64,000 nucleotides of DNA from Chrysoperla carnea (lineage: Eukaryota > Arthropoda > Insecta > Neuroptera > Chrysopidae), in the NCBI RefSeq assembly GCF_905475395.1, contig NC_058341.1, forward strand, positions 32,317,501 to 32,381,500, written 5' to 3'. Positions 36,043 to 48,749 of this stretch are shown in pieces (the first letter of the stretch is position 1; each line of letters opens with the position of its first letter). The notes below the pieces were generated by a model. It was not told the origin of the DNA. It searched no databases and worked only from the letters and a program-made list of their open reading frames with translations. Both the position numbers and the translations under genes were made by a program.

Positions 36043-36660
36043 GATAGAATTTTAGCTAAGTCTTTCAGAAGCAATGTGTTTTGTTAAACAAGTTTTTATA
36101 GTTTTCTAAATATGTACTAGTAATTTTGTTGATTTAACTTTAACAATTATTTATATTTAATTAAAGGCTGTTGTTGTTCATTTGGGAACTAATAGGGACA
36201 AAATAATCATAATAAAAGTTAAAGACTACCTTACTATTTAGGCATTTTTTATATAGACCAGTCAGGAAAAGTTTGTTTAATTTATTGTTCACTAGCAGAC
36301 TTGGCCACGCGTTTTATGGCTAATTTTCTTGTTATGTTACATTGTAGTAAACTATTCAAGGATCAACAGTAGGAGGCCATCGGTTATGCTTACATCAAAA
36401 ATTGAAAAAGTAAGAACAATTGAATTTGACTGTATTTCGTTTATTACAAAATAAAAGGTTATACTTTAGCTTCAGCAATACGTGGTGATTATTATATATG
36501 AAACGTTTGTATTTTTAACATAGCGCCATCTATTGAATACTTAATCAATCCAGTCAACAGATATCGCCATCTGTTAGAATTGCTTGGAGCTGACAGATAA
36601 TTGTGACTATCAAACAATAGACAAATAATTTTGCAATATAAAAATTTGCAATAAAATAAT
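36043..36660. other. Non-coding; dispersed-repeat phrases
   Basis: No gene. TAGCGCCATCTATTGAATAC and ATCGCCATCTGTTAGAATTG (36521-36581) are phrases I associate with widespread insect retroelement fragments, and they lead into the segment that follows. Confidence 0.4.
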
Positions 36661-36830
36661 ATTGCGACTATAAATCGAGATATAAGCTATACTACCTTTC
36701 TGGTTGGATCAAATTGCACACGGTGTGCAATTTAAAATCGGTTCAGTAGTTTAGGAGTCCATAGTCGACAAAAACGTGACACGTAATTTTTATGTATAAA
36801 AATTTGTGTTTTGTTTTATTAATAAGGACA
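36661..36830 (+). repeat. Retroelement-type fragment with 11-bp palindrome
   Basis: AATCGGTTCAGTAGTTTAGG, AGTCCATAGTCGAC and GTGACACGTAATTTTTATGT form a phrase common at the ends of dispersed insect repeats. At 36711-36733 AAATTGCACAC and GTGTGCAATTT form a perfect 11-bp inverted repeat around a single G. Confidence 0.5.
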
Positions 36831-37476
36831 ATTTACGATAACTAAAAATTTAAATTTTGCTTTAATAGAGCTCATCTGTCAACCTAATTTGTAATAAAGC
36901 ATAAATTAGAAACTTCAATTAATTAAAAAATTTCTCTAGATACTCGAGAAATCCTGGTCGAGAAATAAAAAAAGGTCGAGAAATCAGAAATCCAAGTAAA
37001 ATGTAAAAATTAATTTTTCACACTTAATTACCCTACTCGACTAAACACAACTACTTCTGCTTGGAACCAGAAGCAATCAATTATTGAGTTTCACATTCAA
37101 CGATACTTTTAAAGAAAGTACACAGGTGTTAACACAGACTTTCCATAACTTCCACTTTTTTTTTAAATATTCAAAACCGAATAAACAATCCTGAACTAGG
37201 TAAGCTCACTGTATACAAAACATATTCCATATAGTATTTAGTTTAAAAGTGGGAGTATTTGACGCATTATTAATGATAACGGCACTGCATTCAAACAAAA
37301 TATACCCTCAATATTAATAGAGTAATTCTACTTATTTTCAAAATAAATATTATATGTATATATATATTTAATTTATACAGCATATGTAGTTTATATGTAT
37401 AAAGACTTTTCATAAACTTAGGTAGTTATTGTATTAAAAATGAAATCATATACCTACAAAAAATAATAATGCTAGT
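36831..37476. other. No gene seen
   Basis: AT-rich filler. CTCGAGAAATCCTGGTCGAG and GGTCGAGAAATCAGAAATCC near 36943-36993 contain short direct repeats of GGTCGAGAAAT. Nothing else stands out. Confidence 0.45.
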
Positions 37477-37726
37477 TAAGTTTTTATTGTACTAAAAACT
37501 AAAAAATAATTTTATCTATGGTCACTCATACCCGACTATTTGTAAAAGCTTGAGGCGCTCAATTTAAAATATCCAAAATGAATCGGAACATCTCATCTAC
37601 TCTGCATGCCTAATTCTTTCTCAATTCATTCTTAATATTAAGCGCCCCAAGCTTTTACAAATAGTCGGATTTGAGTGACTCATAGATAAAATTATTTTCT
37701 ACTTTTTAGTACAATAAAAGCTTGAC
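37477..37726. mobile_element. Palindromic MITE family A, copy 3
   Basis: The left arm (TTTTTATTGTACTAAAAACT, GACTATTTGTAAAAGCTTGA, GGCGCTC) and right arm (GCGCCCCAAGCTTTTACAAA, TAGTCGG, GAGTGACTCATAGATAAAAT, TTTTTAGTACAATAAAAGCT) are inverted to each other over about 100 bp each. The GGGACA terminus seen in the other two copies is missing on both sides, so this copy is slightly truncated or belongs to a subfamily. Confidence 0.85.
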
Positions 37727-37985
37727 TCTTTTTATAGTATTTTATATTAAAATTTTCAATTTTAGACTAAAAAAAATGTATATATATCAAATATGGTGGA
37801 AGCGATGGGAAAATCAGTACGCCACAACCTTACCATGTATTATCATCCTAACTAAATGTGCATGAAAAATTTCAGCTCAATCGGAAAGCGGGAAGTGGAT
37901 CAAATTTGACTTGCAAGATTTGATTACAGACAGACAACGGTACAAGTGAAACTAAATAAAAGCTTGTAAAATATCTATTAATCTT
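37727..37985 (+). repeat. Dispersed retroelement-like fragment
   Basis: ATATGGTGGAAGCGATGGGA, TTTCAGCTCAATCGGAAAGC, GGGAAGTGGATCAAATTTGA, TTGATTACAGACAGACAACG and TAAATAAAAGCTTGTAAAA are consecutive phrases I recognise from a repeat class spread over many insect genomes. The GTGAAACTAAATAAAAGC tail suggests a 3' end. No coding frame. Confidence 0.55.
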
Positions 37986-39035
37986 AGAAGTAGTCAAAAT
38001 CATTCCCGATATACAGTTCATGCATCCTATGTTTATGCATTCTATTTATTTATTTGCTCTGACATTCAAGGCAGACAGAGTGAGACCTCATTTTTTTAAA
38101 GTACCAACTGAAATCGAATCATTACCCTGAAAATTACCAGTTCCAAAGAAATGTTTCGACAATTCTGACAAGTGTAGTATATTAATCTAAAAATTCAATT
38201 CAATTTTTTTCAAATATTTGGAAATTCGGCCCTGAGAAGAGAAAAAAGAGTGAGCTATTTCTTATTAGACAGTTCATTCATACTTTTGAACAGTATTGTT
38301 GTAAATTACTATGATTTCTTAATATTAATCTATTTATTCAAAGCCTGCAGAAACCTAATTCAACCATTTAATCGTAGTTTTTTTAAGGTAGTTCTTTCCC
38401 AGCTCTACAATCAAAAATTATTGGAATATTAACTTTGCTAAACGTATATACATAAACAAGGATACAAACAAAATTTTTGTATTAACGGTACGTCTCAGAA
38501 TTTATAAAGCCTCAAAATATATAAACATTTTCATCGTTTCTGGAATGAAAAATTGAAAACACAGTCGCACATATACTAAGAATAAATGTACATATATAGC
38601 AGGATGCATATACTTATACTCCGCTTCATTAAAAATAATCCTTTAAATGTAGTATGCAATTTAATATTTTAGGGAAAATAACTTTTTTTGCGCTTCTTCC
38701 ATGCTGTGTTTGTTAAAAATGGCATTTTTTATTTTAATTATCTCGTGTAAGGCGTAGTAAAATTGTCTTCAGATTTTAATAGCGTCTGCAAAACTTTGCT
38801 TTCGTTACCCAATTACCGTAATATTTGTGCTTTAAATTTTAAACATGCGCAATAAATCTCCAACTAACAGAAAATTAATTTACTACATATATGGTAAGAT
38901 TATACGTATATAACTGACTTTACAATAAGTATACTGCGCATTTATCCCGCCTCATAGCGCCAATATTCAATTAATGAGAATATCTATATATCTATACATA
39001 TAATCTATAACATAACGTATTATATTACGTATACT
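37986..39035. other. No gene seen
   Basis: AT-rich. The frame 38250-38432 is partly echoed near 63118-63190 (AGACAGTTCATTCATACTTT / AGACAGTTCATCCATACATT ... TTACTATGATTTCTTAATAT / TTACTATGATTACTTAATAT ... TCTATTTATTCAA), so it lies in an unnamed two-copy repeat rather than a gene. Confidence 0.55.
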
Positions 39036-39288
39036 TACTTTATTAATAACACAGTTAGGGTAAGATGTAGTACCTTGAGTACAATGTATATTGAATTAGT
39101 CTGTCGTTTCTCAGCATATATTGCTTTTTACTGGACCGCGTTTGTATTAAAATAAGGGTATTATGTCAGAATTCAGGCAAACTGAAGATTGGTTGTTAAT
39201 GTGGTATTGTTATAATTTAAAAATAAAATTTATTTGCGAAAAACAAATAAGATCCTAATGACTGTTTACAAGCTGACCATTCCATATT
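39036..39288 (+). repeat. Dispersed repeat family P1, copy 2
   Basis: Partner of 7951-8185, with the same order of blocks (ACTTTATTAATAAC, AGTTAGGGTAAGATG, GTACCTTGAGTAC, CTGAAGATTGGTTGTTAATG, TTTACAAGCTGACCATTCC). It is slightly longer because of insertions between blocks. Confidence 0.65.
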
Positions 39289-42006
39289 TTTTTAATAAAA
39301 AAATACTATTTCATGGTTTATTATGATATTGTACAATAAATCGCACCACATGTACCATGAGTCACATGTTTATATCGAGATAGCTCTCGAGACTATTTCC
39401 ATAGATATATTTAAAAAAATGTCATTAAATTATAGACTTTGACTCATGGTACAATACCTTTCCGTACATATTGAATAGATAATATAAATTAATTTATGAT
39501 ATATTTTGATATTTTACACCATAAAATGATGTAAGAAGAAATGTATCTGCAAAATTATTAATCAAGGTAAAATATGTTAACAGTTGTCTCTTAATTATCT
39601 TAAATATAATTATAGTTTTTATTTCAGTCTAGTTTTTCACCTCTATGATATTTGGGGCCTGTGGCCATATACTTAAAACTCATTTATCTCTCTTAAGTCT
39701 TTGTTTTGAAGCATTTTCAGATTTTAGAGTTCATTATAATGAGAGTTCAAGACTTTAGAACGTCGATTTTCTTATAATCAGTAGACTCTCAGTCTTACTG
39801 CGTAAGCCTTTAGCAACAAGTTTCAAGCAATCACAATCCTCTCTATTATGCCATTTAGAATATGATTTAAACTTCTTAATGATTTGATCGGTAAGCTAAA
39901 TATAAATTTATGTAGGTAATACATTCGAAATTATGCCGAAGTAACTTGGTGCCCCTGAATGCTTGAAGAACTCTTTCCTAAACGAAAGTATTTATCGCGA
40001 ATGTAATTTTTTAAGCAATGATAAGTTCTAACTCAAACTTTCCGATAGCACAATTATTTCGTAATATTCTTTTGCAAGTTTCGTAACCAAGAATAGAAAC
40101 CCTGATGAAAATTTGTTTTCCATTTTTGCTTTTTCGTATATGTTAGAAGAAAGGAAACATGCGACTATTTTCTTTGCATTGTGTTATCAATACGTTAGAT
40201 AAAAAAGAATCTTCGAAACATTTTCCATTATTGTTACACTCGAGCCACGGTTAAAAGCTCGGTTTTCTTAGTTACAAAATAATATAAAAATAAAAATATT
40301 TGATTTTCAATTTGATCTTGTTTTCGGTATCCGATTATTCTATTGTTTCTCCAATCGAGTATTCGAGTATTGCTGTCTTCGTTATCAAACTTTCGAATAA
40401 AATGTATTGCTTAATACAAGATTAGGATTAAAAGATATAAAAATTTAACAATTATTGTTTTTTTTTTGCAAACGCATCTAAAAATTTAAAAAATAATTTA
40501 TCATCAAAAATACTTTCAATTTTTATATAGGCATATAAAAAAAAATTCATTTATATTTTTACCAACAAAAAATGTTATTTTAGAATTTATAATTTTCATT
40601 TTCCGGCAACGGATACTCATTTTCAAACGACATCTAACGCAAGGAAGAAAAAACATAAATAATTCTACTAAAGTCAATTCACAACTACTTGCTGATTCTT
40701 TCACACATGATTCATTGTACAACAATATATTTTGTTTATGTACGTTTTGTATTGCCTCGCCTAAAACCTCGATTATTGAAGCGACCCATTTCTATTCCAC
40801 TGGTTATGTGGAATAACTGTAAACCTTTTTTTTCAACTTAATATTTGTTACTATAATATTTTATGGTTTATAACTTTATCATTTTGTATTTATAAAAATA
40901 ATACTTACTTTATTTGAAGTTAAAATCGACTAATAAAAACAGAAAAATTAGGTTATGAAACATACAAAAGGGAAATTTATTAAGAAAAATGAGCTACTAT
41001 GGTGCTATCTACCATGTTTAAAAGTGAATAGATGTATAGTTTCCTGTATTACCATTGCTTTATTTCCTTATTGCGCCACTGTGGAATTTTCTTTCAGGTC
41101 ATTGTATTCAATGTTGACTTCAGAAAGAGGAGAAAAGTGATAGAAATTTTTTTACTAAAAGTTTTACAAAATAAGTACTGACTTCACCCTCCTGAGTTTT
41201 ATTGCTATCAGAATGTGAAAATATGTATTTTATTACAAAATCCTTGTGGATTTGAATCCTTAAATTGTGAATTTTTAATTTGTAAAAAAATAAAAAATGG
41301 CATTCCGTGGGTACATAGCCCTTAGGTAGTAAAACACCACTCAGAAGTGGGTGTTGCTGATAAAAATAAGCTTTTAAGTTTTGGGCCTGAAAAATTTTAA
41401 ATACGCCTCTATTTTCAAACAGGTAAATATTATGTTTTCTTATTTGAAGATAAAAGACTCTACAACACTTTCGACTTTCGTTCGGAACCAAAGAACGCAA
41501 TCATTGCTTGCTTGAGTACCGAAAAATTTTAGGCTGTCAGCGAAGTAAAAAATTGTCCGGGCTCAGAACTTAAAAAGCATATCTCTCTTCATAATCTTTT
41601 CTCAGTTCCCTTTTACTACCTAAATACCACACCCATTCAAATATAAAATTTGGAAGTCATTCAATAGTATGCAAATTTAATAAAAAAAATAAGTAAAATC
41701 AACCAAAATATTATACAATATAAAAATTCATATCGTCATAATATAACATGACCCCATTTATAAAATTTATATATGTATTATCTAATGTTACATCAAAGGT
41801 TAAAAAACCGTTTATAATTGTAACATTATTTTTGATAAAAAGTATTAGTTCACCATAATATTTCACAAGAATTATTTTGGGTGGGTTTTTGTTTTTTTAA
41901 ATTAAATAATAGTTTAAAAAAAGACGCTTTTGTAACTAGCTGAGCTAAAAAATGTTAGATTTCAATAATTGTAAATAATTTATTGACAGATATCGATGAA
42001 ATAAAA
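39289..42006. other. No supported gene; possible short coding remnant
   Basis: On the minus strand 39755-39895 holds a 46-codon frame of mixed composition (KKFKSYSKWHNREDCDCLKL and on) preceded by ATATTTAG, which could be a splice acceptor. It matches nothing I know. The 126-codon minus-strand frame 41120-41500 shows no domain. The rest is AT-rich filler. Confidence 0.35.
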
Positions 42007-42310
42007 GTCATTATAAAATACCTTAAAAAGTACTCCACTCTATTTACGAAAAAACGATTTTTTTCTTAATCACTCGTTTTTTTCTTTGTAATTTATTTAA
42101 ATTTATCTCTACTTTTTAGTTCAGTTAGTAACAAAAGCGTGTTTTTTGTTTCCGAAACTATTATTTATTAATATTATGAAACGTTATCTGCGCTTCCACC
42201 ATCAAAGATTTTTTAGTTAATCGTAAATAGTGAAGCTTATTAAATTATTGTATTGTCATCTGCCCTACATAGGTACATTCATATCAAAGCTAATAAAAGC
42301 GTTTTTATTA
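42007..42310 (+). repeat. Dispersed repeat family P3, copy 2
   Basis: Partner of 6536-6985. In place of the ATGGTGGGAGCGC word of copy 1 it carries the reverse complement-like TGCGCTTCCACCAT (about 42189), so the interior seems rearranged or inverted relative to copy 1. Confidence 0.6.
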
Positions 42311-45073
42311 TTAAGTAAATATTGTGCTCTGTTACTTAAAAAAATTTAATTTGGATGACATGCCATTAAAATATCTTTTGGCTTTTTGGCTCAAAAAGCT
42401 GAGCTATTTTTCTTTTATCTAATGCATCTTAATTTTTCTTTTAATATTAACATTAGTTAATTATTAAATATCTGAAAGTTTTTTCCGCAAGTTTTCAATA
42501 TTAATTGTTTTTAATTATTAGTTTTCTGTATAAAATTTAATTTTTATCATAACTTACATATAGAATGTATATGTAATGTAAAAATATTGTTTAAAATTAA
42601 TAGGTATTATATATAGAAATAATTCGACTGCAAATATTCTTACGTTCACTTCGGAATTTAAAATTTAATAACCCTCTAATTTCAAAAGGCTTAGCTACAA
42701 TCTCAAATTTTTGCAAAATGAGTTACCTCGATAAATATCAATTTTACGATAAAAATGGCTTAACTAAAAAGAATAAGACTCACATTTTATGCAACTTTAG
42801 TTTGAATTTGAACGAATTCTTAAAAATATATTTTCGTCATTTTGGCTGTTTTAGTTATATTACTATTACAAGGAAAATTTCGCTAAAAATTGTTTCAATA
42901 GAAAAATTAAACCCACAAACGGCAAAATTGAGCAGTTAGAATAGTGAATAATTTGATGATTTTTAACGTCGTTTTTTCGTAACTTTACGAAATTTTATGT
43001 ATACACTCCATACATAACTAAACAGTGGCATTTATTGTTTTTCTAATGCATATTGTTTTTAAATATTTTTTATTTTTATTTTAACAGACATGAAAGAATT
43101 AATATTATTATGATTTGTATATTAAATAAGTGTAAATTTCCATATTTTATTATAATTATATTTTTACTGATTAATAAACATTTATTTCATTTATCATTTA
43201 TTTGTTTTAATTAGATGGCAACTTATGTTGTATAATTTTTTTTATATTACATAAACAAACACTCAATTTATTTATTTATTATTAATTAATTAGTAGTAAT
43301 ACGATATGAGCAGTTTTATTATTAATTTTGAATAAATAATGAAATATGCTATTATATTTCTTACTTTTTTTTTTAAACTGTGCATAAAATAAATAGTCAC
43401 AGGAAATATTATTTAAGTTAGGTCATTTGCATATTAATTCAATGAATACAAATTGAAGAGTCACCAAGTTGTTCAACTGATTAGAAAACCATTTCTGATA
43501 GCACTTAAGTTTATTTATGTTTAATATTAATTCTTGCTTTTGTCTTTGTTAAAGACTGAAATTTCGTATGTGGCTTCGATATGTCGAGCTTAAAACATTT
43601 TTTATTTGAGAAAATATTGGACAATATGACTTTTCTTTCCAGGAGTCCCTAATTAATTTCTAACTAAGTGAAAATCTTAAAATTGATTAACAATTTTTTT
43701 TTTAATAAATGAAATTTAATTGGATATTTTACAAACCGTGCTTCCAACGAAGTGAATAATATTTTCGGAGTCTGTTTTTGTACCTTTTCCAAACATCTTA
43801 AAAACTAAAAAGTATGGGGAAAATTCTCACAACAAAACTAATTTGAAATAAAAATTATGTTTTGTATTATTTTTGCTGAACATTGATAACGAGTTTCAAA
43901 GAGAAGTTAAAGATAGTGGCAAAAATATTGCTGTCGTGGTTCATTAATTTTTATCAAGTGTTTTCTTATCAATTAATGTTTGAACGTGACACAGGGAAAC
44001 ACATGATAAATGTTGCGCTGAAATTACCGCCCTTTTGAGATTTTGAGGCACTGCAAGATTGTGAAAACGGAAAAACTAAAACTTTGGTATTACCAGTGAT
44101 GTTTAGTGTCGATCATAAATAATATCTTGCAACTTTTCCACCGTGGAAAAGGAGTGGTATCTTTTCACCTCTTATTGTACATTTTAGTTTGTTATATGCC
44201 ATTACTTCTAAATGTTTGCCTTATATATTAAATTAGTGATTTGAGAAGTAGAAATAACAAAGTAGTAACTATTAGGATAATAAATCATGGCGTCAAGCAG
44301 TCAATATGGCAGCTATGGCAGTTGTGGCAACAGTCTTTTAATACGTCATATGATCAGTATTTTTGTAATTAACTTTAGTGTCTTAATAACCGTCTATGTA
44401 TTCAATGAAAGCTGATGAGCATTTGTCGCATGGAAAAATGATTTTCCCGAAGTTCATTGTAAACGCTTGGGAGCTTTTTGTCACGAAGTTAATTGTAAAG
44501 GCTCGGAAGAATATCATATCATATTTTATTAAATGCTTAATTCGTAATTAGCAGAGTAAAAATATAATATCATTGCCATTTCTGTTTGAATATACATTCA
44601 CAGACGCAAACAGTTTTATTGTTTTATGATTATATTTTTATAAGTGATAGATAGATACTAACAATAAACGCAGAAATGAATTTTTATAATTTTTTTTATA
44701 ATGTTTTGATTAAATAAATAGTAAAACTCTACATTTGACGAACATTAACGAATATAAATGATGCAAGTTAATTTTTGATAATACAGTTTGCTAATCGACA
44801 TCTCCAGCTAATCGAACATTATCTCTCCATCTATATAGTACAAGAGACGGTATAAGGTCGATTTTTCTCCATCTAATAAACAGATGGGACATTTTTTTTA
44901 TGAAATTTGATTGGTTTTTAAACACTCCACTTCCTTTTCCATGAACGATTATTAAATTTACCTAAACAATCAAAAATCTGTTTAAAGTTTGACTGCGTAA
45001 TCTTTTCGGAATTTCGTAGATAAGACGACAGTATTAATAAGACTACATCTCGCCGTGCTTTTTATAAAAATTA
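42311..45073. other. Gene-free AT-rich stretch
   Basis: No exon, RNA gene or clear element. The plus frame 42718-42939 starts after a plausible AAAATGA context but its 73-residue translation shows no motif. I do not call it. Confidence 0.4.
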
Positions 45074-45087
45074 GTTACCGTGGTAAC
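45074..45087. promoter_or_regulatory. Consensus RFX X-box-like palindrome
   Basis: GTTACC-GT-GGTAAC fits the X-box consensus GTNRCC-N(0-3)-RGYAAC bound by RFX transcription factors, which control ciliary genes in animals. No gene start is recognised nearby, so a functional role is unproven. A perfect 10-bp hairpin follows at 45093-45115. Confidence 0.35.
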
Positions 45088-45092
45088 AATAA

Positions 45093-45115
45093 TTCCAATA
45101 TTGATAATATTGGAA
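45093..45115. repeat. Perfect 10-bp hairpin
   Basis: TTCCAATATT, the loop GAT, and AATATTGGAA form a perfect inverted repeat only five bases downstream of the X-box-like site. Confidence 0.8.
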
Positions 45116-45284
45116 ATTATTAAATATGAAATAATCTCTGTAAATATTATTATTCTAAATATTTAATTGTAGGTAGTCAATTTGGTAAATAATTTGGGAG
45201 TATTTTTCTTTTCTAGTCTAAGAGACGGTGTAAGACTTTATATGTTTCATATAGGTTTTAGGGATTTTATAAATAAGTCGAAAT

Positions 45285-45880
45285 ATATCACTAGCTGTGA
45301 ACTATCCGCTTCACTGGGCAACTTTAAAGTACAAAGATTACTGTGTTATAGCCTTCACTTCATATGCCGCCACTTATCCTCCTTTTGTTCACAATTTCGT
45401 CAATTATTATTTTGGTTCGGGACTATATACCTATATCTTGAAGAAATATATTTTGAAGGCTGTGGCCTAGTTCATATCCTCTCTTGCCTCCAAATATCTT
45501 AATGAACACCTATTTTAGGTGATTGTGTTAATTTCAGTTTCACATTTTGTAATGACTCCGCAATTCTCTCTATTTCTTCCATATTTTTATTTTCTGGCCC
45601 GTAAGCTTTTTTTGCCGACATCATCTAACAAACACTTCTATCCAATATTTTTACCCCCTCTAGGGTAAAATTTTCACAAACTTTGAATGTCATATTTATT
45701 TATATCTAATCAAAAGCCCACACAATAAATAAGTTTCAAGCGTCTAGCTTTAAAAATGGCGTAATTTCCAAACAAACTTGCCTTTATTTCAACCCCTTAC
45801 AGCCAATTAAAAAGTAGCTTATGTCCTTTCTCAGACCCTAGACTATGTTTGTACCAAATTTCATTATTAATATTTTATTA
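45285..45880 (+). repeat. RTE-like dispersed fragment
   Basis: It begins AGCTGTGAACTATCCGCTTC and ACTGGGCAAC, and ends AAAAAGTAGCTTATGTCCTT, TCTCAGACCCTAGACTATGT and GTACCAAATTTCATT. These phrases are typical of a LINE-derived repeat common in insects. The frame 45182-45502 overlaps it and is not a gene. It probably shares an origin with the fragments at 10.9 and 56.3 kb, which start the same way. Confidence 0.6.
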
Positions 45881-46339
45881 GTAAGGAAAGATGAAATCGA
45901 TAACCATGCACCTATTACATTGGCGTCTGTTGTGAACGGAATTGTGCGATAAATTATCTGTAATTTGTATATTTAACATACCATCACTTATGCCATCACT
46001 AATCAAAAAATGATACATACCTGAGTTTAATTATCGATAATTTTGCGATAAAAAAATATACATGTTTACCAACGTACCTACCAATCAATATTATTTTATT
46101 AAACATTATGTATTACATAAATTATTATACGTGAAGCAATTGTAAAAATTATTTTTATTATTATAATTTATAAGAATATTGCAAACTTGAAATAATTGAT
46201 CTATTTCTTCTCGTAATAAATCAAGCAAATAAGAATCAAACTTGCTAAATTTTGGTACTTGTTGGAATATTCTTACATTAGTATATATCGAATAGGCAAT
46301 CGATATATACATATTTACAAGAAACAAGTGAAATTTACA
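45881..46339. other. No gene seen
   Basis: AT-rich. The minus-strand frame 46106-46402 runs into the repeat that follows and shows no family features. Confidence 0.4.
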
Positions 46340-46520
46340 AAATTTAAAAAACCCCCTACAAAATTTCGGGTGCGGATCCCTAAACTTGAAAGCTAAGAAC
46401 ACTCTCCGTTAAATTACCTTTCTCGGTTCATCCGTTTAGGCGCTACGATGTCACGGATAGACACACACATAGCAGTCAAACTTATAACACATTTTTTTAG
46501 TTCAGGGGTTAAAACATCCA
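46340..46520 (+). repeat. Dispersed repeat 3'-end fragment
   Basis: CGGTTCATCCGTTTAGGCGC, TACGATGTCACGGATAGACA, CACACATAGCAGTCAAACTT, ATAACACATTTTTTTAG and GGGGTTAAAA follow the order of a repeat end known from many insect genomes (recognised from memory). A looser relative may lie at 48130-48262 (AGTTTCAGCTCGTTGGATCA, AACAAACAGACAAGCACGCT). Confidence 0.5.
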
Positions 46521-46728
46521 ATGTGTTTCAACAACTTTTAAATATGCTTTTACAATGCTTTAAAGCGTAATTAATCGATAGTCACGATGTTTTTAGGGGT
46601 GCGGTAATCACAATTGTTTTTGAATTTTTTATAAAGTTATTTTCTAAGTAAAGTTAAAGAATAGGAATATCTTTACTCATCAAAATTTTCATGGTTTACT
46701 TCCCATTTTAAAGCTTATCGTGTTGACT

Positions 46729-46917
46729 AATGAACCGCATAGGGAAAAACAGGCTAAAGAAATAATATTAAGTTTTAATTTTGTTCAATCTGTAATTTGT
46801 ATATCATATCTGTAATAAAACTGCCTATAAATAAAAAGAAAATAAATTACTGTGATATTTATTGATTATATATTATTTTTCTATCCTGTTTAGCCACGTG
46901 TACCGCACGGGTCGAGG
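46729..46917 (+). repeat. Dispersed repeat family P2, copy 2
   Basis: Partner of 19629-19790, with the blocks AATGAACCGCATAGG, GGCTAAAGAAATAATATTAA, TAATTTGTATATCATATCTG, AAATTACTGTGATATTTATT. It extends a little further, to CCACGTGTACCGCACGGG. Confidence 0.6.
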
Positions 46918-48749
46918 TAGTCTGCTAAAATATAGCCTCTCTAAAGGTAGGAAATGTACACAGGCAGGATATATTTTGGACATGAAAATATAGTTTAAAA
47001 CAGGTATAGTAAATTCACAAACTTTCGGCTGCGCATTTAAGTTATTTTTTTAAATAAGATGACATTGTATTTTGGTTTGATTATGAAAATTTATTATTAA
47101 TTATCAATACTAATTAATTTCGTACAATAAATTTCTTATCGGTAATTTCCTAGTAAATATTTTGCTAATTTTTAAATTTAACAATAATAATAAATCATAA
47201 GTACTTTGAACACTGGGGTTTTTCCCAGAAAGTTTGTTTGTTTCTATACTTTCCATGACTGCCAATGAAAATAACTTTATTAGACATGGTATTGCTGGCT
47301 GGTTGGAGTACATTACATCTCTACAGCTTTAATAAACTTTTCGATATTTTTGAGTGACATCTCATTTATTTCACCTGACTGGACATCAGTCTATCTCAAT
47401 TGATGGTGTCGTTTGAAACCATTCACATATTATTCAAACTCCTCCTCTTCATAAAACATGAAATACGTCAATATGTTATTTTTCACCAGTTGCAAAGGCC
47501 TTTTCCATGAAAATTTTTTATTTAAGAGCTTTTGCATGGTCTTGACAACAAATATTTGTCCTAAAGTGGTTAAACCATCCAATATTTTATTTTTGTTTTA
47601 AATTTAATTTTTGGAACATTAGGAAATGGTTCTGGTGCCTTTAACGGATAACCATTTCGGCTGAATAGTTAGGCTAAGGAAATATGTTAGTTTGCAAATT
47701 GAAAAATATGCAATTGAATAAATTTAGTAAACTAAAAATTTTTGTTTTAATTGTAAATGACTCAATGATTTGAAAATTCTAAACTGTTTTATCTGTTTGC
47801 AGATAGTTGATGTCCGGTCGAGTAGTATATGATTTAGAGTAATTATGTGTATATAGACCTTCCTTCCCACATTATATCTAAATATAAACATATTTTTAAG
47901 CATTCAATTTCACTTTTATTTTGCTTTATTCAAAAATTTTGTCGTAGTAAAAGATATATTTAAGAAAATTTTAAAAATTTATTACTTTTAATTAATAGTT
48001 ACTTTTTGGCATAGATGTGCTCATACTTAAATATCAAATTGACGACGAAGCTTAAAGTTACTTTAAGTTCAACTACTTTACTTTAAAATACTTCCAGTAC
48101 TTTCGACTAAGGGATACTTACAGAATTATTGTTAATCATCGCCACGATTCTGCTTGTAAAGTTTCAGCTCGTTGGATCACAGCAAAAGGGTTAAAAATCG
48201 GTCCAAGATTTTCGGTAAACAAACAGACAAGCACGCTTACTCTGTAAGTTAAAATAAAGGGAGTAATAAAACATTTAAATTTCAGTAATTACTTTTTCCA
48301 CTTTTACATTTGTAATATGTTGTTGTGACAGGTTTTGGAATGCATTTTTAAACTGTTACGGATAGTAAAATTTTTGTTTCTTGAAATTAAATTCGGGAAA
48401 ATTTTTTTTGTTAAAAACAATTATGTAATTAAAAAGAATATAATCAAGGTATAAAATAAAAGTTTTAAGTTTGTGTTAGCTTGATTATTAAGAAGAATTC
48501 GTGGATTTGAAAAATAAAAGAGTATGTAGTATTCGAAACTTCAGATTCAGAGTCCGCAACATGTCACAACATGTTAAAAAAATTTAAATAGTGGAAAAAG
48601 TAAGGAAGAATTATTGAAACTAAAATGTTATTTTATTTTCATCAAAACAATAATAACGAATTTCCATGAATTAAAACTTCTACAATAAATAAAATAAATC
48701 TGAGGCTATTTTCAGAAACCAGTAAAATATCGAATTGATGGTGTATTTT
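46918..48749. other. No gene seen
   Basis: AT-rich. A repeat-like phrase sits at 48130-48262. The minus frame 47110-47313 has no supporting motif. Confidence 0.4.

Noticed and set aside
41120..41500. 126-codon minus-strand open frame
   Set aside because: Longest AT-region frame apart from repeats, but with no recognisable domain, no splice context and a composition typical of AT-rich non-coding DNA.
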